DNA of 64,000 nt from Isosphaeraceae bacterium (GTDB lineage Bacteria > Planctomycetota > Planctomycetia > Isosphaerales > Isosphaeraceae). Position numbers and translations under genes: made by a program. The stretch is from the NCBI GenBank assembly GCA_021324445.1, contig JAJPJC010000477.1:1-64000 (forward strand). Reading direction: 5' to 3'. The notes beneath the pieces were generated by a model that was not told the origin of the DNA, did no database searches, and saw only the letters and a list, made by a program, of their open reading frames with translations. Positions 53,286 to 63,600 of this stretch are shown here, piece after piece; positions within the stretch are counted from its first letter, which is position 1, and each line of letters begins with the position of its first letter.

Positions 53286-54530
53286 TCAGGGGGATGTGGT
53301 GGACGACGAAGACGACGAGTCCGCCAGCGCGGGGAGGGAAAGCGGCCGGCCGGACGCCTGCGCCAGCTCCGGATGCGCGGCGTGCAGGGCCTTCAGGCTC
53401 TGGCGTGCCGGCTGGAAGCTCGCGTCGAGGGCCAGCGCCGCCTGGAAGCAACGGCTGGCCAGCAGGAATGAGCCCGACTCTTGAGCTGTCTGCCCCATCT
53501 GCCAGGGAATCCGCGGATCCTCGGGGTGGCGTGCGATCTCCGCGCCGAGCTGGTTCATCCGTGCGATGCGCTCCTGGGAGGCTTCGCGCCGGGATTGGGT
53601 CGCCGCGGCCCGCTCCTTCAGCCCCAGCCGGGTCTCGATCTTCTGGAGCAACTGGAGCGCGCCCAGATCGTTGGGCGCGGCCGCGACGGCACGCTCCGCG
53701 ACGACCAGGGCCTGGTCCCAGTGCGCGCGGGCGACATGAGTCCGGGCGCAGGCCAGCAAGGCATCCAGGTTGCGCGGGTCGTGCGCCAGCGCCCGATCGG
53801 CCAGGGAAAGCGCCGCCTCGAACCGATTGGCGTCGAACGCCGCGCGCGCGCCGTAACCCAGCATGACCGGGTCGTCGGGAAACTGCTGAAGCGCCCTGGT
53901 CACCCAGGTCTGGGCCTCCTCGGCCTGGTCGCTGGCCATCAGGCAGCCGATCAAGCCGACCAGCGCCGCGCGGTCCCCGGGCCTGAGCCGGACGGCCTTC
54001 TCATACGCCTGGATCGCCCTGGGGAAGTCGCCCAGGTCCTGGAGGACCTTGCCCAGGTTCAGCCAGACGGGGAACTCGCGCGGTCGGAGCCGAGCGGCCC
54101 CCTCGAGCACCTCGACCCCGCGTTTGCCGTGACCCAGGGCGAACTGCAATTCGGCCAGCGTCACGGCGGACTCGAATTGATTCGGCTGGAGCTGCACCGC
54201 GCGCTCCAGCGCCAGCCGGGCCAAGTGGTACTGGCCGAGCCGGATCAAGGCCAGCCCGGCGACGGTCATGGCCTCGCCCGAGCCGGGCGCCTCATCCCGG
54301 ACGTGACTGACGGCATTCAGCGCCAGGTCGGGACGACCAAAGCGCAGATAGGCACGACCACGCTCGACCGCTTCCCAGTGCCCGGGAACGAAGCCGCGTC
54401 GCCAGTGCCACCCGAGCCATCCCGCGACCGCCAGGGCCAGGACCGCGGCGCCGATGGCCAGGGCACGCCGGGCCGTCCGGGCGGCGCCCGGCGCGGCGAG
54501 AGTCGGATCGGCGAGCGTGGTCCTGTTCAT
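53286..54530 (-). CDS. Membrane-anchored TPR protein
   Basis: 414 residues. One N-terminal helix (about 24-42), then at least eight TPR-like repeats (for example LNLGKVLQDLGDFPRAIQAY and LGYGARAAFDANRFEAALSL). It lies between two CRTAC1-type genes on the same strand (48 bases after the upstream stop, 38 bases before the next start) and probably scaffolds the same envelope complex. No catalytic residues are apparent. Confidence 0.85.
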   Translation of the reverse strand: MNRTTLADPTLAAPGAARTARRALAIGAAVLALAVAGWLGWHWRRGFVPGHWEAVERGRAYLRFGRPDLALNAVSHVRDEAPGSGEAMTVAGLALIRLGQYHLARLALERAVQLQPNQFESAVTLAELQFALGHGKRGVEVLEGAARLRPREFPVWLNLGKVLQDLGDFPRAIQAYEKAVRLRPGDRAALVGLIGCLMASDQAEEAQTWVTRALQQFPDDPVMLGYGARAAFDANRFEAALSLADRALAHDPRNLDALLACARTHVARAHWDQALVVAERAVAAAPNDLGALQLLQKIETRLGLKERAAATQSRREASQERIARMNQLGAEIARHPEDPRIPWQMGQTAQESGSFLLASRCFQAALALDASFQPARQSLKALHAAHPELAQASGRPLSLPALADSSSSSSTTSP

Positions 54531-54577
54531 GTGCGCGTGAGTCTCCGGCCGGCATCGGTTCGCACGACTGAACGCTA

Positions 54578-57529
54578 TTATCGGTGGTCCGTTTCGCCGC
54601 GGGAAGGGGAACTGACTCGGGGGCGGACGGCGTGAACCGCGAGGTTGTCCCCTTCCTGGAGGTCGAGGATGCGGTCGGCCGGCAGGTTCGACCAGGCCTG
54701 CACCATCCCGGAGGGCCAGCGGACTTCGAGGTGCTCGACCATCCGGGCAGACCCGAGCCCGAACCAGAGCCGGCTGTCACTCGCGGACAAATAGCTTGTC
54801 CCACTGGTCACCCAGCGCACCGCGGATCGGCGGCCGGCGCGGCAGACCACGCGCGCCCCGACAGGAGTCCGGCCGGATCGCGTCCCGCGCAGACGCAGTC
54901 CCAACCAATGACCGCCCCTCGTGCGGTTGCGGAGCACGGCCGCCGGCGCATCGCGATGCACGACGACCAGGTCGACTCGGCCATCGTTGTCCAGGTCGCC
55001 CGCGGCCACGCCGCGGCCGACCACCGGGTGCACGAAATAGGGCGAGACCTCGGTTCCCGCCGGGGTAAAACGGCCGTGCTCCCGGCCCAGGAACAACTGC
55101 GCGGCCTGGGCCATCGGCGTGTTGAGCCAGGGCTGATCATCGGTATGACCGTTGCCCACGAAGAGGTCGAGAGTCCCGTCGTTGTCGACATCGAGCGCCA
55201 CGGTGCCGAACCCGGTCTTGGAACGGCTCGGGGCGGCCAGGTTCGCCGCCAGGGTCGCGTCGACGAACTGGCCGCCGCCCAGGTTCCAGCGCAGGGTGTT
55301 GGCCTGGTTGATGAAGTTGGTGTGGAACAGGTCGATGCGGCCATCACCATTGAGGTCCTCGGCCACCACGCCCATGCTCGCGGTGGGCTGCCCCGTCCCG
55401 TCGTACGCCACCCCCGCGGTGAGGCCGGCCTCCTCGAAGTGCAGTCCGCCGCGGTTGCGGAACAAGAAGTTCGCCGTCCCGTCGTTGGCCACGAAGAGGT
55501 CGAGCCGGCCGTCCCCGTCGAGATCGGCAATGGCCAGGCCCAGGCCCTTCCCCTCGGGGACTTCGATCCCCGCCTCCCGGCTGACGTCGGTGAACGTGCC
55601 GTCCCCATTGTTGCGGAAGAGATGATCGAGCTGGGCCGGGAACCGTTCGGGCTGGCAGTGGATCCGCCTGCCGGACTTATCCCGGCATTCGACTGCGGAC
55701 GCGGGGTCGGCCTCGACGTAGGTGACGGCCACCAGGTCCAGGTCGCCGTCCCCATCCAGGTCGCCGAAACCCGCGGCGGTCGTCCAGCGCGAGGACGAGA
55801 CCCCGGCGCGTTCCGTGACCTCCTCGAACGTGCCATCTCCCCGATTGCGATAGAGGACGGTCTGGCCCAGCCCGGTCACGAACACGTCGTCGTGCCCATC
55901 GTTGTCGAAATCGCCCACGGCGCAGCCCATCCCGTAACCACGCCCGGCGACCCCGGCCCGCTCGGTGACATCCTCGAAGGTCCCATCGCCCCGGTTGCGA
56001 TACAGCCTGTTCGGCCCGGGGGGAGATCGCCGATCGAAGGGCAAACGGCACCCGTTGACGAAGTAAATGTCGAGCCAACCATCACCATCATAATCGAACA
56101 GGGCGACGCCGCCGCCCATGGTGTCGCCGATGAACAAGTTGGGGGTCGCCCCGCATTCGTACCGGAATCGAACTCCCGACCGCGGGGCAATGTCCTCGAA
56201 CCGGGGACCGGAGTCCGATTGGGCCGCCATCTGGGGGGTGCCCTCGAGCGGCCGCGGCGATGCCGACGCCTTGAGCACGGGCCGGGAGAGGGCCACGGCC
56301 GGACCGTCGTCCCAAGGCGCGAGGCGCGCCGGGTCGAATCCCGGGGGCGGGGAACGGTGTCGCGGATCGCGCTGGAGGGCCAGCTCGAACCAATCTCGCG
56401 CCTCGGCGGTCATTCCGACCTCCTGGCAAAGCTGACCGATCCGCAGCAGCGCGTCGCCGTCGAAGGGCTCGCGGAGCAGGCGCCGGAGCTCGCGTTTCAA
56501 GCGGTCGTCCCGGACGCCGAGGGCCTCGGCGCGGTCCAGGTGGACCCGGGCTGCCGGCCGGTCACCACGACGGATCAGGACCTGTCCAAGGCGGTAGTGG
56601 GCCTCCGCGTTGCGGGGATCCGCCGCGACGGCCTTCTGCAAGCCCAGCAGGGCCTCCTCGTCCCGGCCCCAGGCCTCGGCCAGCCTGCTGCGCAACACCC
56701 ACCACCGTGAGGCATCGACGGCCCGGCTCGGCGGGGTGCCGAGGAGGGCGAGATCGTGTTGGGAGTCCCCCAGGGCCATCCGGCATTCCGCCAGGGCGAA
56801 CCGCCCCAGGGGGTCGTCCTCGAAAGCGACGGCCGCCGCCTCGAGGTAGGGCCGAGCCTCGGCCGACCGGCCGTGCGCGTGCAAGAAAAGGCCCCAGGCC
56901 CGGCCCAGCCAGGGATCGTCGGGCGTCTGGCGCAGGAACTCCTCGAGCTCCGGGCTGGAGTCCTGGACTTCCGACTCGATCTGGGTAACCAGGATGCTGT
57001 CGACGAGGTGGCGAGGCTGGCGCGAGACCTGGAACAGCCGCCGGAGGACCTCGCGCGCCTCGGCGGTCCTCCGTTCCAGGACCAGAAGGGAGGCCAGCCG
57101 TTCGAGCGGCTTGACGTCCCGCCGGTCGCGCTCGGCCACACCTCGGAAAATCCGCTCGGCCTCCGCGAGACGCCGCTGCCGGACCGCGATCTCGCCGAGG
57201 AGCGTCTGGGCGTGCACCCAGCCTTCATCCCGCGCGCGCACCTGCCGTAAAGCCGTCAGGGCCTCCTCGGTACGACCCCGATCGACCAGGAGACCCCCGA
57301 GCATCTCCCAGGCGTCACCGTCCCGGGGATGCCGCCGCAACCATTGACGCAGGCCGGCTTCCACCTCGGCCCAGCGCTGCGCGGCGATCGCGCGGCGGAT
57401 CCCATCCAGACTCGGCTCCCGAGAGCGGCCCCACACCAGGTACCCCAGGCTCGCCAGGGCGGCCAAGAGCATCGCAGCACCACTCGCCCACTTCAACCCA
57501 GGCGATCGCTGCGACCTCGAAGATGGCAT
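54578..57529 (-). CDS. TPR-CRTAC1 fusion protein with ASPIC_UnbV domain
   Basis: 983 residues. A signal anchor (about 17-35) is followed by TPR repeats (about 45-400), then FG-GAP/VCBS repeats (about 450-860) with GGGVALFDYDGDGWLDIYFV, CAVGDFDNDGHDDVFVTG and LDVDNDGTLDLFVGNG, and an ASPIC_UnbV domain at the end (GARVVCRAGRRSAVRW, LWFGLGSA, VRWPSG). TPR and propeller are thus fused here but encoded separately by the next two genes. ATG 57529 is preferred over 57688 because it begins the signal anchor. First gene of the cluster. Confidence 0.92.
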   Translation of the reverse strand: MPSSRSQRSPGLKWASGAAMLLAALASLGYLVWGRSREPSLDGIRRAIAAQRWAEVEAGLRQWLRRHPRDGDAWEMLGGLLVDRGRTEEALTALRQVRARDEGWVHAQTLLGEIAVRQRRLAEAERIFRGVAERDRRDVKPLERLASLLVLERRTAEAREVLRRLFQVSRQPRHLVDSILVTQIESEVQDSSPELEEFLRQTPDDPWLGRAWGLFLHAHGRSAEARPYLEAAAVAFEDDPLGRFALAECRMALGDSQHDLALLGTPPSRAVDASRWWVLRSRLAEAWGRDEEALLGLQKAVAADPRNAEAHYRLGQVLIRRGDRPAARVHLDRAEALGVRDDRLKRELRRLLREPFDGDALLRIGQLCQEVGMTAEARDWFELALQRDPRHRSPPPGFDPARLAPWDDGPAVALSRPVLKASASPRPLEGTPQMAAQSDSGPRFEDIAPRSGVRFRYECGATPNLFIGDTMGGGVALFDYDGDGWLDIYFVNGCRLPFDRRSPPGPNRLYRNRGDGTFEDVTERAGVAGRGYGMGCAVGDFDNDGHDDVFVTGLGQTVLYRNRGDGTFEEVTERAGVSSSRWTTAAGFGDLDGDGDLDLVAVTYVEADPASAVECRDKSGRRIHCQPERFPAQLDHLFRNNGDGTFTDVSREAGIEVPEGKGLGLAIADLDGDGRLDLFVANDGTANFLFRNRGGLHFEEAGLTAGVAYDGTGQPTASMGVVAEDLNGDGRIDLFHTNFINQANTLRWNLGGGQFVDATLAANLAAPSRSKTGFGTVALDVDNDGTLDLFVGNGHTDDQPWLNTPMAQAAQLFLGREHGRFTPAGTEVSPYFVHPVVGRGVAAGDLDNDGRVDLVVVHRDAPAAVLRNRTRGGHWLGLRLRGTRSGRTPVGARVVCRAGRRSAVRWVTSGTSYLSASDSRLWFGLGSARMVEHLEVRWPSGMVQAWSNLPADRILDLQEGDNLAVHAVRPRVSSPSRGETDHR

Positions 57530-58022
57530 GGGCGGTCGTTCCCGGAGGTGTTCGTCTCGGCGGCGAGCTCGGGTCTCCTTCCCGTCGGCCTCCTGACATT
57601 TCAGTCGATGGCTCGGCCAGCGTCCAGGTTTTTTTCGTGGGCCCGCCGCCCCCGGCTGGCAGAGGGCAGCCGGGGGCGGCTGCCCCACATCCTCTGAGAG
57701 AGCGCTTCGATCTCAATGAAAGCACGGAAAGCGGACAGTCGGGCTGGCTCGCTCGGCCGGAGAGCCGGGGGATTCGGCCCGCAGAGCCCGATCACCGGCT
57801 TCCCGGCCCATCTGCCTGACCTGTCACGCCGCAGGGACACTGTGTCGACTGTCACATGCCCCGGGTCGACTCCGGACAACACATCCTCTTCACCGACCAC
57901 TGGATCCGGGTTCGCCACCCGGGCGAGGCGACGTCAAGGCCCAACCCACCCGCGGCCCAGCGGGACCTCCTGGATCCGGCTGAACCCTGAGGCGGGGGTC
58001 CGACGGCGGATCGGCGCTCCGA
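57530..58022. other. Intergenic region with strong hairpin
   Basis: About 490 bases. The notable structure is a perfect 13-bp inverted repeat, CCGCCCCCGGCTG with CAGCCGGGGGCGG (57646-57658 and 57667-57679), next to a T7 run at 57629-57635. The T-run lies before the hairpin on the plus strand and appears as A-run after it on the minus strand, so it does not make an intrinsic terminator. Nothing else recognisable. Confidence 0.5.
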
Positions 58023-58408
58023 TCATCCCCAGTGGCTCAAGTACCAGTCGAGATACCGCCGGTGCTCCTCCTCCTTCCGCCGGCGGACCTCGTCGCGCCA
58101 CTCCGGGACGTCGCAATCGGCCCAGTCCGCCAGCACATCGATCAGGTAGTCGAGTGCGATGGCGCGCACGTGGAGGTCTATCCGAGCCGAGAACCGCTCA
58201 TCTCCCACGTCGCCGAGGAGCCCTCGCCAGTCCTTAGCCGTGGAATGGACGAAGGGCCACACCAGGGTCGCAAGGTCCTCGGCCTCGTCGCCGACCGACA
58301 GGCCGTCCCAATCCAGGACCCACCACCGGCCGTCCGCCCCGACGAGGACGTTGTTCGGCCAGAGGTCCCAGTGGCAAGGCGACCGGGTCACGCCATCGAA
58401 CGCCCCGT
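58023..58408 (-). pseudogene. C-terminal fragment of aminoglycoside phosphotransferase-like kinase
   Basis: CHWDLWPNNVLVGADGRWWV then LDWDGLSVGDEAEDLATLVW shows the HxDxxxxN catalytic loop and the DxD metal motif of the APH/choline kinase family. The frame ends normally at 58023. Upstream of about 58408 the N-lobe is absent, and an unrelated membrane-protein fragment on the opposite strand begins instead. The fragment lacks the ATP-binding lobe. Confidence 0.75.
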
Positions 58409-58420
58409 TCCCGGTCGGGC

Positions 58421-58600
58421 CTGGCCCTGGCAAGCGTGCTGCCGGCCTACAGCGGTCTCCTGTTCCACAGGGACAGCCCGGCGGTGATCGCGAACACGAG
58501 CGCATGGGTGGCCTACTGGGACGTGATCCTGCTCCTGTCGGCCGCCGTCATCTCGGGGCTGGCGATCCAAACCGTGGGCCGCAGGTCCCGAGGGGGTCCT
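58421..58600 (+). pseudogene. C-terminal membrane-protein fragment
   Basis: LALASVLPAYSGLLFHRDSP then AYWDVILLLSAAVISGLAIQ encodes the last loop and helix of a polytopic membrane protein, not identified further. It has no N-terminus; the frame abuts the APH remnant on the other strand. Past about 58600 the frame becomes polar and low-complexity and then runs antisense to the HflK-like gene. Confidence 0.5.
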
Positions 58601-58688
58601 CCCGCCGTGGCCGACGCCGAAGAGAACTCGCTTCAGCCGGACGGCGGCGAGGCGGGGAGCGATGCGATCGGGAACGGGGTCGGCAAGG

Positions 58689-59672
58689 TCAAGGGTGCGG
58701 TCCCGGCTCCCGGGTGTGAGGCGGATCGAGCGGCGGTCCGCGCCGGGGCGCGTCGTCTCCGCGCAGGCCCAAGACCGTCAGGTCGAGGGAATCGCCGGGC
58801 GGCAGGATCAGCTTGCGCCGGACCCGATCGAGCAGGTCTTGCAGCGTTTCGATGTACAGGCGGCGGATCGTGAGGTCCGGGGAGCGCCGGGCTTCCGCCA
58901 TCAGGGTGAGGAAGTGCTGGGCCTCGGCGCGGGCGTGCAGGGTGGTCCGTGTCGCGTCGGCGCGGGCGGCCTCGCGGGCGGCCTCGGCTTGCGCCTTGGC
59001 GGCGGTGAGCTGGACGGCCTCGTGGGTCCTGGCCTCGTGGACCCGGCGATCGCGATGGCTCTCGGCGGCCTGGGCGGCGGCGAAGTCGGCGGCGACCTCG
59101 ACGGGGGGCCGCGCGTCGGTCAGGCTCACGCCCAGGATCGCCGCGCCGAGTGCGAGTCGGTCGGAGTCAGCCTGAAGGTCCCGCTCGACGTCCCGGGCGA
59201 TGAGCTGCCGGTCCGAGCGGAGCACGGCGTCGACGCCCCGGCGGGCCAGCGCCCGCGTGAGGCTCGCCTCCGCGGAGCGCGCGAGCAGGTGCTCGGCCGG
59301 CTCCGCGTGCAAGACAAAATCGACGGGCCGCGCCACCCGGTACTGGACGGTCGCCTGGATTCGCACCAGATTGAGGTCGCCGGTCAGGGCCTCGCCGGTC
59401 GAGGGCTCCTGATCCCCGCCCGGCGGACCGGCCTGGCCGATCGTCACGTGCCGCACGGCGTCGGAACGGACGCGGTCCAGCCGGTCGATCCCCAGGGGAA
59501 ACCGCCAGTGCAAGCCCGGTCCCCAGGGGGGCTCGACCAGTCGGCCCAGCCGGCGGACCACCACGACCTCGCCGGGCGCGACCAGGCACCACCCGGCCGC
59601 GACGAACAGGGCGACGGCCAGTCCCAGACCGGCTGCCAGCGCTGCCAGAAGTTTCTTCCAGTCCCTGTTCAT
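58689..59672 (-). CDS. SPFH/Band 7 protein, HflK-like
   Basis: 327 residues. An N-terminal membrane helix (about 9-30) is followed by an SPFH domain (APGEVVVVRRLGRLVEPPWG, GPGLHWRFPLGIDRLDRV) and an Ala/Glu/Arg-rich coiled coil (about 200-275). This is the HflK layout; HflK/HflC form large cages around the FtsH protease. It is the third gene of the operon led by the ATPase-SPFH fusion, and its ATG overlaps the stop of the HflC-like gene by 4 bases. The C-terminal 40 residues are Pro/Arg-rich. Confidence 0.85.
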   Translation of the reverse strand: MNRDWKKLLAALAAGLGLAVALFVAAGWCLVAPGEVVVVRRLGRLVEPPWGPGLHWRFPLGIDRLDRVRSDAVRHVTIGQAGPPGGDQEPSTGEALTGDLNLVRIQATVQYRVARPVDFVLHAEPAEHLLARSAEASLTRALARRGVDAVLRSDRQLIARDVERDLQADSDRLALGAAILGVSLTDARPPVEVAADFAAAQAAESHRDRRVHEARTHEAVQLTAAKAQAEAAREAARADATRTTLHARAEAQHFLTLMAEARRSPDLTIRRLYIETLQDLLDRVRRKLILPPGDSLDLTVLGLRGDDAPRRGPPLDPPHTREPGPHP

Positions 59673-60640
59673 GGGTGGCCTGCCGCCTTCTGGAGCGCCG
59701 GACCTTCGGGTGTTCGCGCGGCGGTCGACGAACCCGGTATCGGCTCGGACGATGGGCCCTGGACCAGCAGTTTCAGCAGCGGACTGGAGGCGGAGAGCAC
59801 CACGGTGGTCCGGTCGTCGAGGATCGCGCGATACGACTCGAGCGTGCGGAGGAACGCGAAGAACCGCGGGTCGCGCGCGTGGGCCTCATTCAGCAGGCGC
59901 GTCGCCTCGGCCTCGGCGGTGCCGCGGATCCGACGGGCGTCGGCCTCGGCTTCGGCCAGGATCGTGTCGCGCATCCGGTCGGCCTGGCTGGTGATCGTCA
60001 CGAACTGGGCATCGCCCTCGGCCCGCAGCTTGGCGGCGACCTGGCGGCGCTCGCTGCGGATCAGGTCGAAGACGGCCGGCCGGACTTCCACCGGGTGGCT
60101 GAACCGCCGCAGCCGGATGTCTCGCACCTCGACGCCCAGCTCCGCGCGGGCCGCCGGGGCGACCGCGTCCCACACGTCGCGCACCAGGGCGTCCAGCGCC
60201 CATTTTCCCGCGTCGGTCGAGGCCATCGCGGCCAGGTCGCGGCGACCGATCGCGGCGCTGAGGCCGGCCGAGACGCGCTCATCCAGCCGGGCCTCGGCCG
60301 ATTCGTGACTCCCCGAGCCGCGCACGAACCGGACCGGATCCGCCACGCGCCAGACGACATAAGGCGCGACCTCCAGGTTCCGCTTGTCCCCGGTGATGAC
60401 CTCGCGCGGCGCGGGGTCGAACACCTTGAGCCGCCGGTCGACCTTCAGGGCGAACTGCCAGGGCGCCTTCAGATGCAGCCCCGCCTCGCCGGGGTCGTCG
60501 CCATAGACGGCCACGACCCGGCCGAAGCTGGTCACGATGGCGAACTCGGTCTCATCCACGGCGACACACGACACGATCGCCATGCCCCCCAGGGCCAGGA
60601 CCAGGAGAATCGCGAGGATCCAGCGGAATGGGTGCTTCAT
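59669..60640 (-). CDS. SPFH/Band 7 protein, HflC-like
   Basis: 323 residues. The N-terminal helix (about 6-25) ends in IVSC, which would also satisfy a lipobox, so this could be a lipoprotein. The SPFH domain (TEFAIVTSFGRVVAV, GLHLKAPWQFALKVDRRLKV, PREVITGDKRNLEVAPYVVW) and the downstream EAEADARRIRGTAEAEATRL helix match HflC. It lies 37 bases after the ATPase-SPFH fusion and overlaps the HflK-like gene. HflC-like before HflK-like is the reverse of the usual hflK-hflC order. Confidence 0.88.
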   Translation of the reverse strand: MKHPFRWILAILLVLALGGMAIVSCVAVDETEFAIVTSFGRVVAVYGDDPGEAGLHLKAPWQFALKVDRRLKVFDPAPREVITGDKRNLEVAPYVVWRVADPVRFVRGSGSHESAEARLDERVSAGLSAAIGRRDLAAMASTDAGKWALDALVRDVWDAVAPAARAELGVEVRDIRLRRFSHPVEVRPAVFDLIRSERRQVAAKLRAEGDAQFVTITSQADRMRDTILAEAEADARRIRGTAEAEATRLLNEAHARDPRFFAFLRTLESYRAILDDRTTVVLSASSPLLKLLVQGPSSEPIPGSSTAARTPEGPALQKAAGHP

Positions 60641-60677
60641 GATTTCGGCTCTGGAGACCGGGACAGGAGCGGTTCAC

Positions 60678-63600
60678 TCATCGGTTACCGGCGGCCGGTG
60701 AGTCCTTGCCAAGTGCCGGCAGCATCACCTCCCACGGGGCTTCCGGCAGGACCAGGTGGCGGCGGCGTGCCGGCTCCTCGCCGAGGACGAGCTTGGCCTT
60801 GCCGGCGAGAGCGTCGGCGACCGCCTTCCAGAAGAGTCGAAAATCGGTGAGGGACGGGGCGTACTGGCGCGCCTCCAGCAGGGAGCTGAAACGGTCGGCT
60901 GCGGCGGCGGCCAGGGCAAGCTGCCGGGCCCGGGCCGCCTCGGCCGCGTGGCGCAGGGCCTGGGACCGGCCGGTCACTTCGGCGAGCACCTGGTCGCGGT
61001 ACGCGCCCGCTTCGTTGATCCGCCGCTGACGGTCGCTGGTCGCCCGCGAGACCTCACGGTAGACGTCGAGGACGGCCAGCGGAGGATGGATGTCCTGGAA
61101 CGCGATCCGGCGGACCGCGATGCCGAACCGATCGACACGCAGCCGGTTTTGCAGCAGCTCGGCGGCCGCCTCCTCCGCGGCGCGACGACCCGCGGTCAGC
61201 AGGTCGAGCAGCTCCCGACGGCTCACGACCTCGCGCACGGCCGACTCCGCCAGCGACCGCACGGCGGCTTCGGCGGCGTCGACCTCGAAGACGAAGCGGC
61301 GGAGCGATTCCGGATCCTCCCCGTCGATCGCATACTCGAGCGTGGCGGCCAGCTCCACGTAGCGGCTGTCTCCAGTCAGGAGCAGGGCCTCGTCCTCGGC
61401 GGGATCACCCTGGCTGCGGCCGTGGGTCGACTCCCAGCCCACGGTCAGGGCGTCGGGCCGCCGCGCCGCGCGGAAGCCGATCTCCAGGCTCCGGACCCGG
61501 TCCGGCGCCACGGTCTGGACGCGTTCGATCGGCCAGGGCCAGCGGAGGTGCAGCCCCGGCCCGAGCGTGGCTTCGTACCGGCCGAAGCGCTGGAGCACCC
61601 CCAGCTCGCTCGGCCCGATCGCCGTCCAGCCGCTCGTCGCATAGGCCAGGAGCAGCGCGCCGGCCAGTCCGCCCAGGATGATCCTGTGCCGGGTCCCGAT
61701 CCATCCCCAGACCGCCGGGAGGTCGACGCGGTCGTCGAGGCGCGCGATCGCGGCGCCGAGCCGCCGGAGCTGGCGGACCGGCGGCAGCTCGGCCCAGTCG
61801 CCGAAGACCAGCAGCCGCATCGAGTTGAGCAGGACCAGCAGCGAGCCGGCCTGGTGGAGCACCGCGGCGGCGACCGGTCCGAGGATGCCGAAGGTGGCCG
61901 AGAGCATCGCCACGGCATTGAGCCCGAAGGCGAAGCCGAGGATGTTCTGGCGGATGATCGCGACCGTGCTCCGTGCCAGGCGGAGCAGCTCCGGCAGCAC
62001 GCGGAGCGGATCGCCCAGGAGGATCAAGTTGCCGGCCTCCGCCGCGAGGTCCGCGCCGATGCCCCCCAGCGCAATGCCGGCATCGGCCCGGGCCAGGGCC
62101 GGCGCGTCGTTGATCCCGTCGCCGACCATGGCCACGCGCCGACCGGCAGTGCGCCGCTCCTCGATCCAGCGGGCCTTGTCCGCCGGCAGCAGCTCGGCGG
62201 CCACGGTGTCGGCGTGCACCCGCCTGGCCACCGCCCGGGCGGCCGGCTCCCGGTCGCCGGTCAGGATCGCGATCTCCTTGATCTTCAGGTGCCGCAGGTC
62301 GTGGATCACGTCGTGGGCTTCGGGCCGGATCGCGTCCTGGACACCCATCACCCCGGCCACCGCGCCGTCAACCGCGACCAGCAGCGCGGTCTGCGCCCGG
62401 GCATCGAGCTGGCCCAGGATCGCTTCGGCTTGCGGGTCCGGCGTGATGTTCTGCTCGGCCAGGAGGCGACGGTTGCCGACCAGGACCGTGTGCGACTGGT
62501 CGTCGCCTGTCGCGGCGCAACGGGCGTGCACTCCGGCGCCGGGCAGGACGTTGACCTCGCTGGGCTCGATCAGCCCGAGTCCGCGTCGCCGCGCCTCCGC
62601 GACGACGACCGCCGCCAGGGGATGGCGGCTGGCCGACTCCGCCGACGCCGCCAGGCGCAGGAGAGACTCCTCGTCGAATCCCTCCAGGGCGATCAGGCTG
62701 GTGAACTGGGGCGAGCCTCGAGTCAGCGTCCCGGTCTTGTCGAAGGCGAAGGTGTCGCAGGCCGCCAGGCTCTCCAGCGCCGAGCCTCCCTTGATCAACA
62801 CGCCGTGCCGAGCCAGCCAGGCCATGCTGGCGAGCATCGCGGCCGGAGTCGCCAGGACCAGGCCGCAGGGACAGGCGACGACCAGCACGGCCACGGTCCG
62901 CGACCAGACGTCGGGCCAGCCGGCGAGGTATCCGATCAGGAGGGTCGCCAGGGCGGCCAGCTCGACGACGGGGAGGAAGTAGCGCGCCAGGCGGTCGGCG
63001 ACCTTCTCGATCCGGGCCTTGCGGCGCCTGGCCTGCGCGACGAGTTTCAGCACCTGGCCGAACGTCGTGTCGCCGCCGACCTTCTCGGCGACGACCTCGA
63101 TCGCCCCGAACTGGTTGATCGTGCCGGTGAACACGGCGTCGCCGAGCCCCTTGTCGATGGGGAGCGACTCGCCGGTCAAGGCCGATTGATCGACCGTGGA
63201 CCGACCCGCCTGGACGGTCCCATCGACCGGGATGCGCTCGCCCGGCCCGACCACAACGCGATCGCCGGTCGCGACCTGGTCGGCCGGAACCTCGACCTCC
63301 TGGCCGTCGCGGCGCACCCGGGCGGTGCGCGGCGTCTGCTCGACCAGGCGGCCCAGGGCCCGACGCGTCCGGGCGAAGGTCCAGGCCTCCAGGACCTCGC
63401 CCACCAGCGCGATGAAGACGACCTCGGCCGCCACGAACGGCTGGCCGATGACCAGGGCCGCCAGGCACGCCTGCGCCAGGGCCAGGTCCGCCCCGACCCG
63501 GCCGTGCAGCAGCGACTGGAGCGTGCCATAGACGATGTACACGGCGCCCAGCAGCGCCGCGATCATCCCCGGCGAGAGCCTGAGGGGGAACCGTCCCTGA

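Noticed and set aside
57629-57679. Rho-independent terminator (T-run plus 13-bp hairpin)
   Set aside because: The T-run is on the wrong side of the hairpin for either strand.
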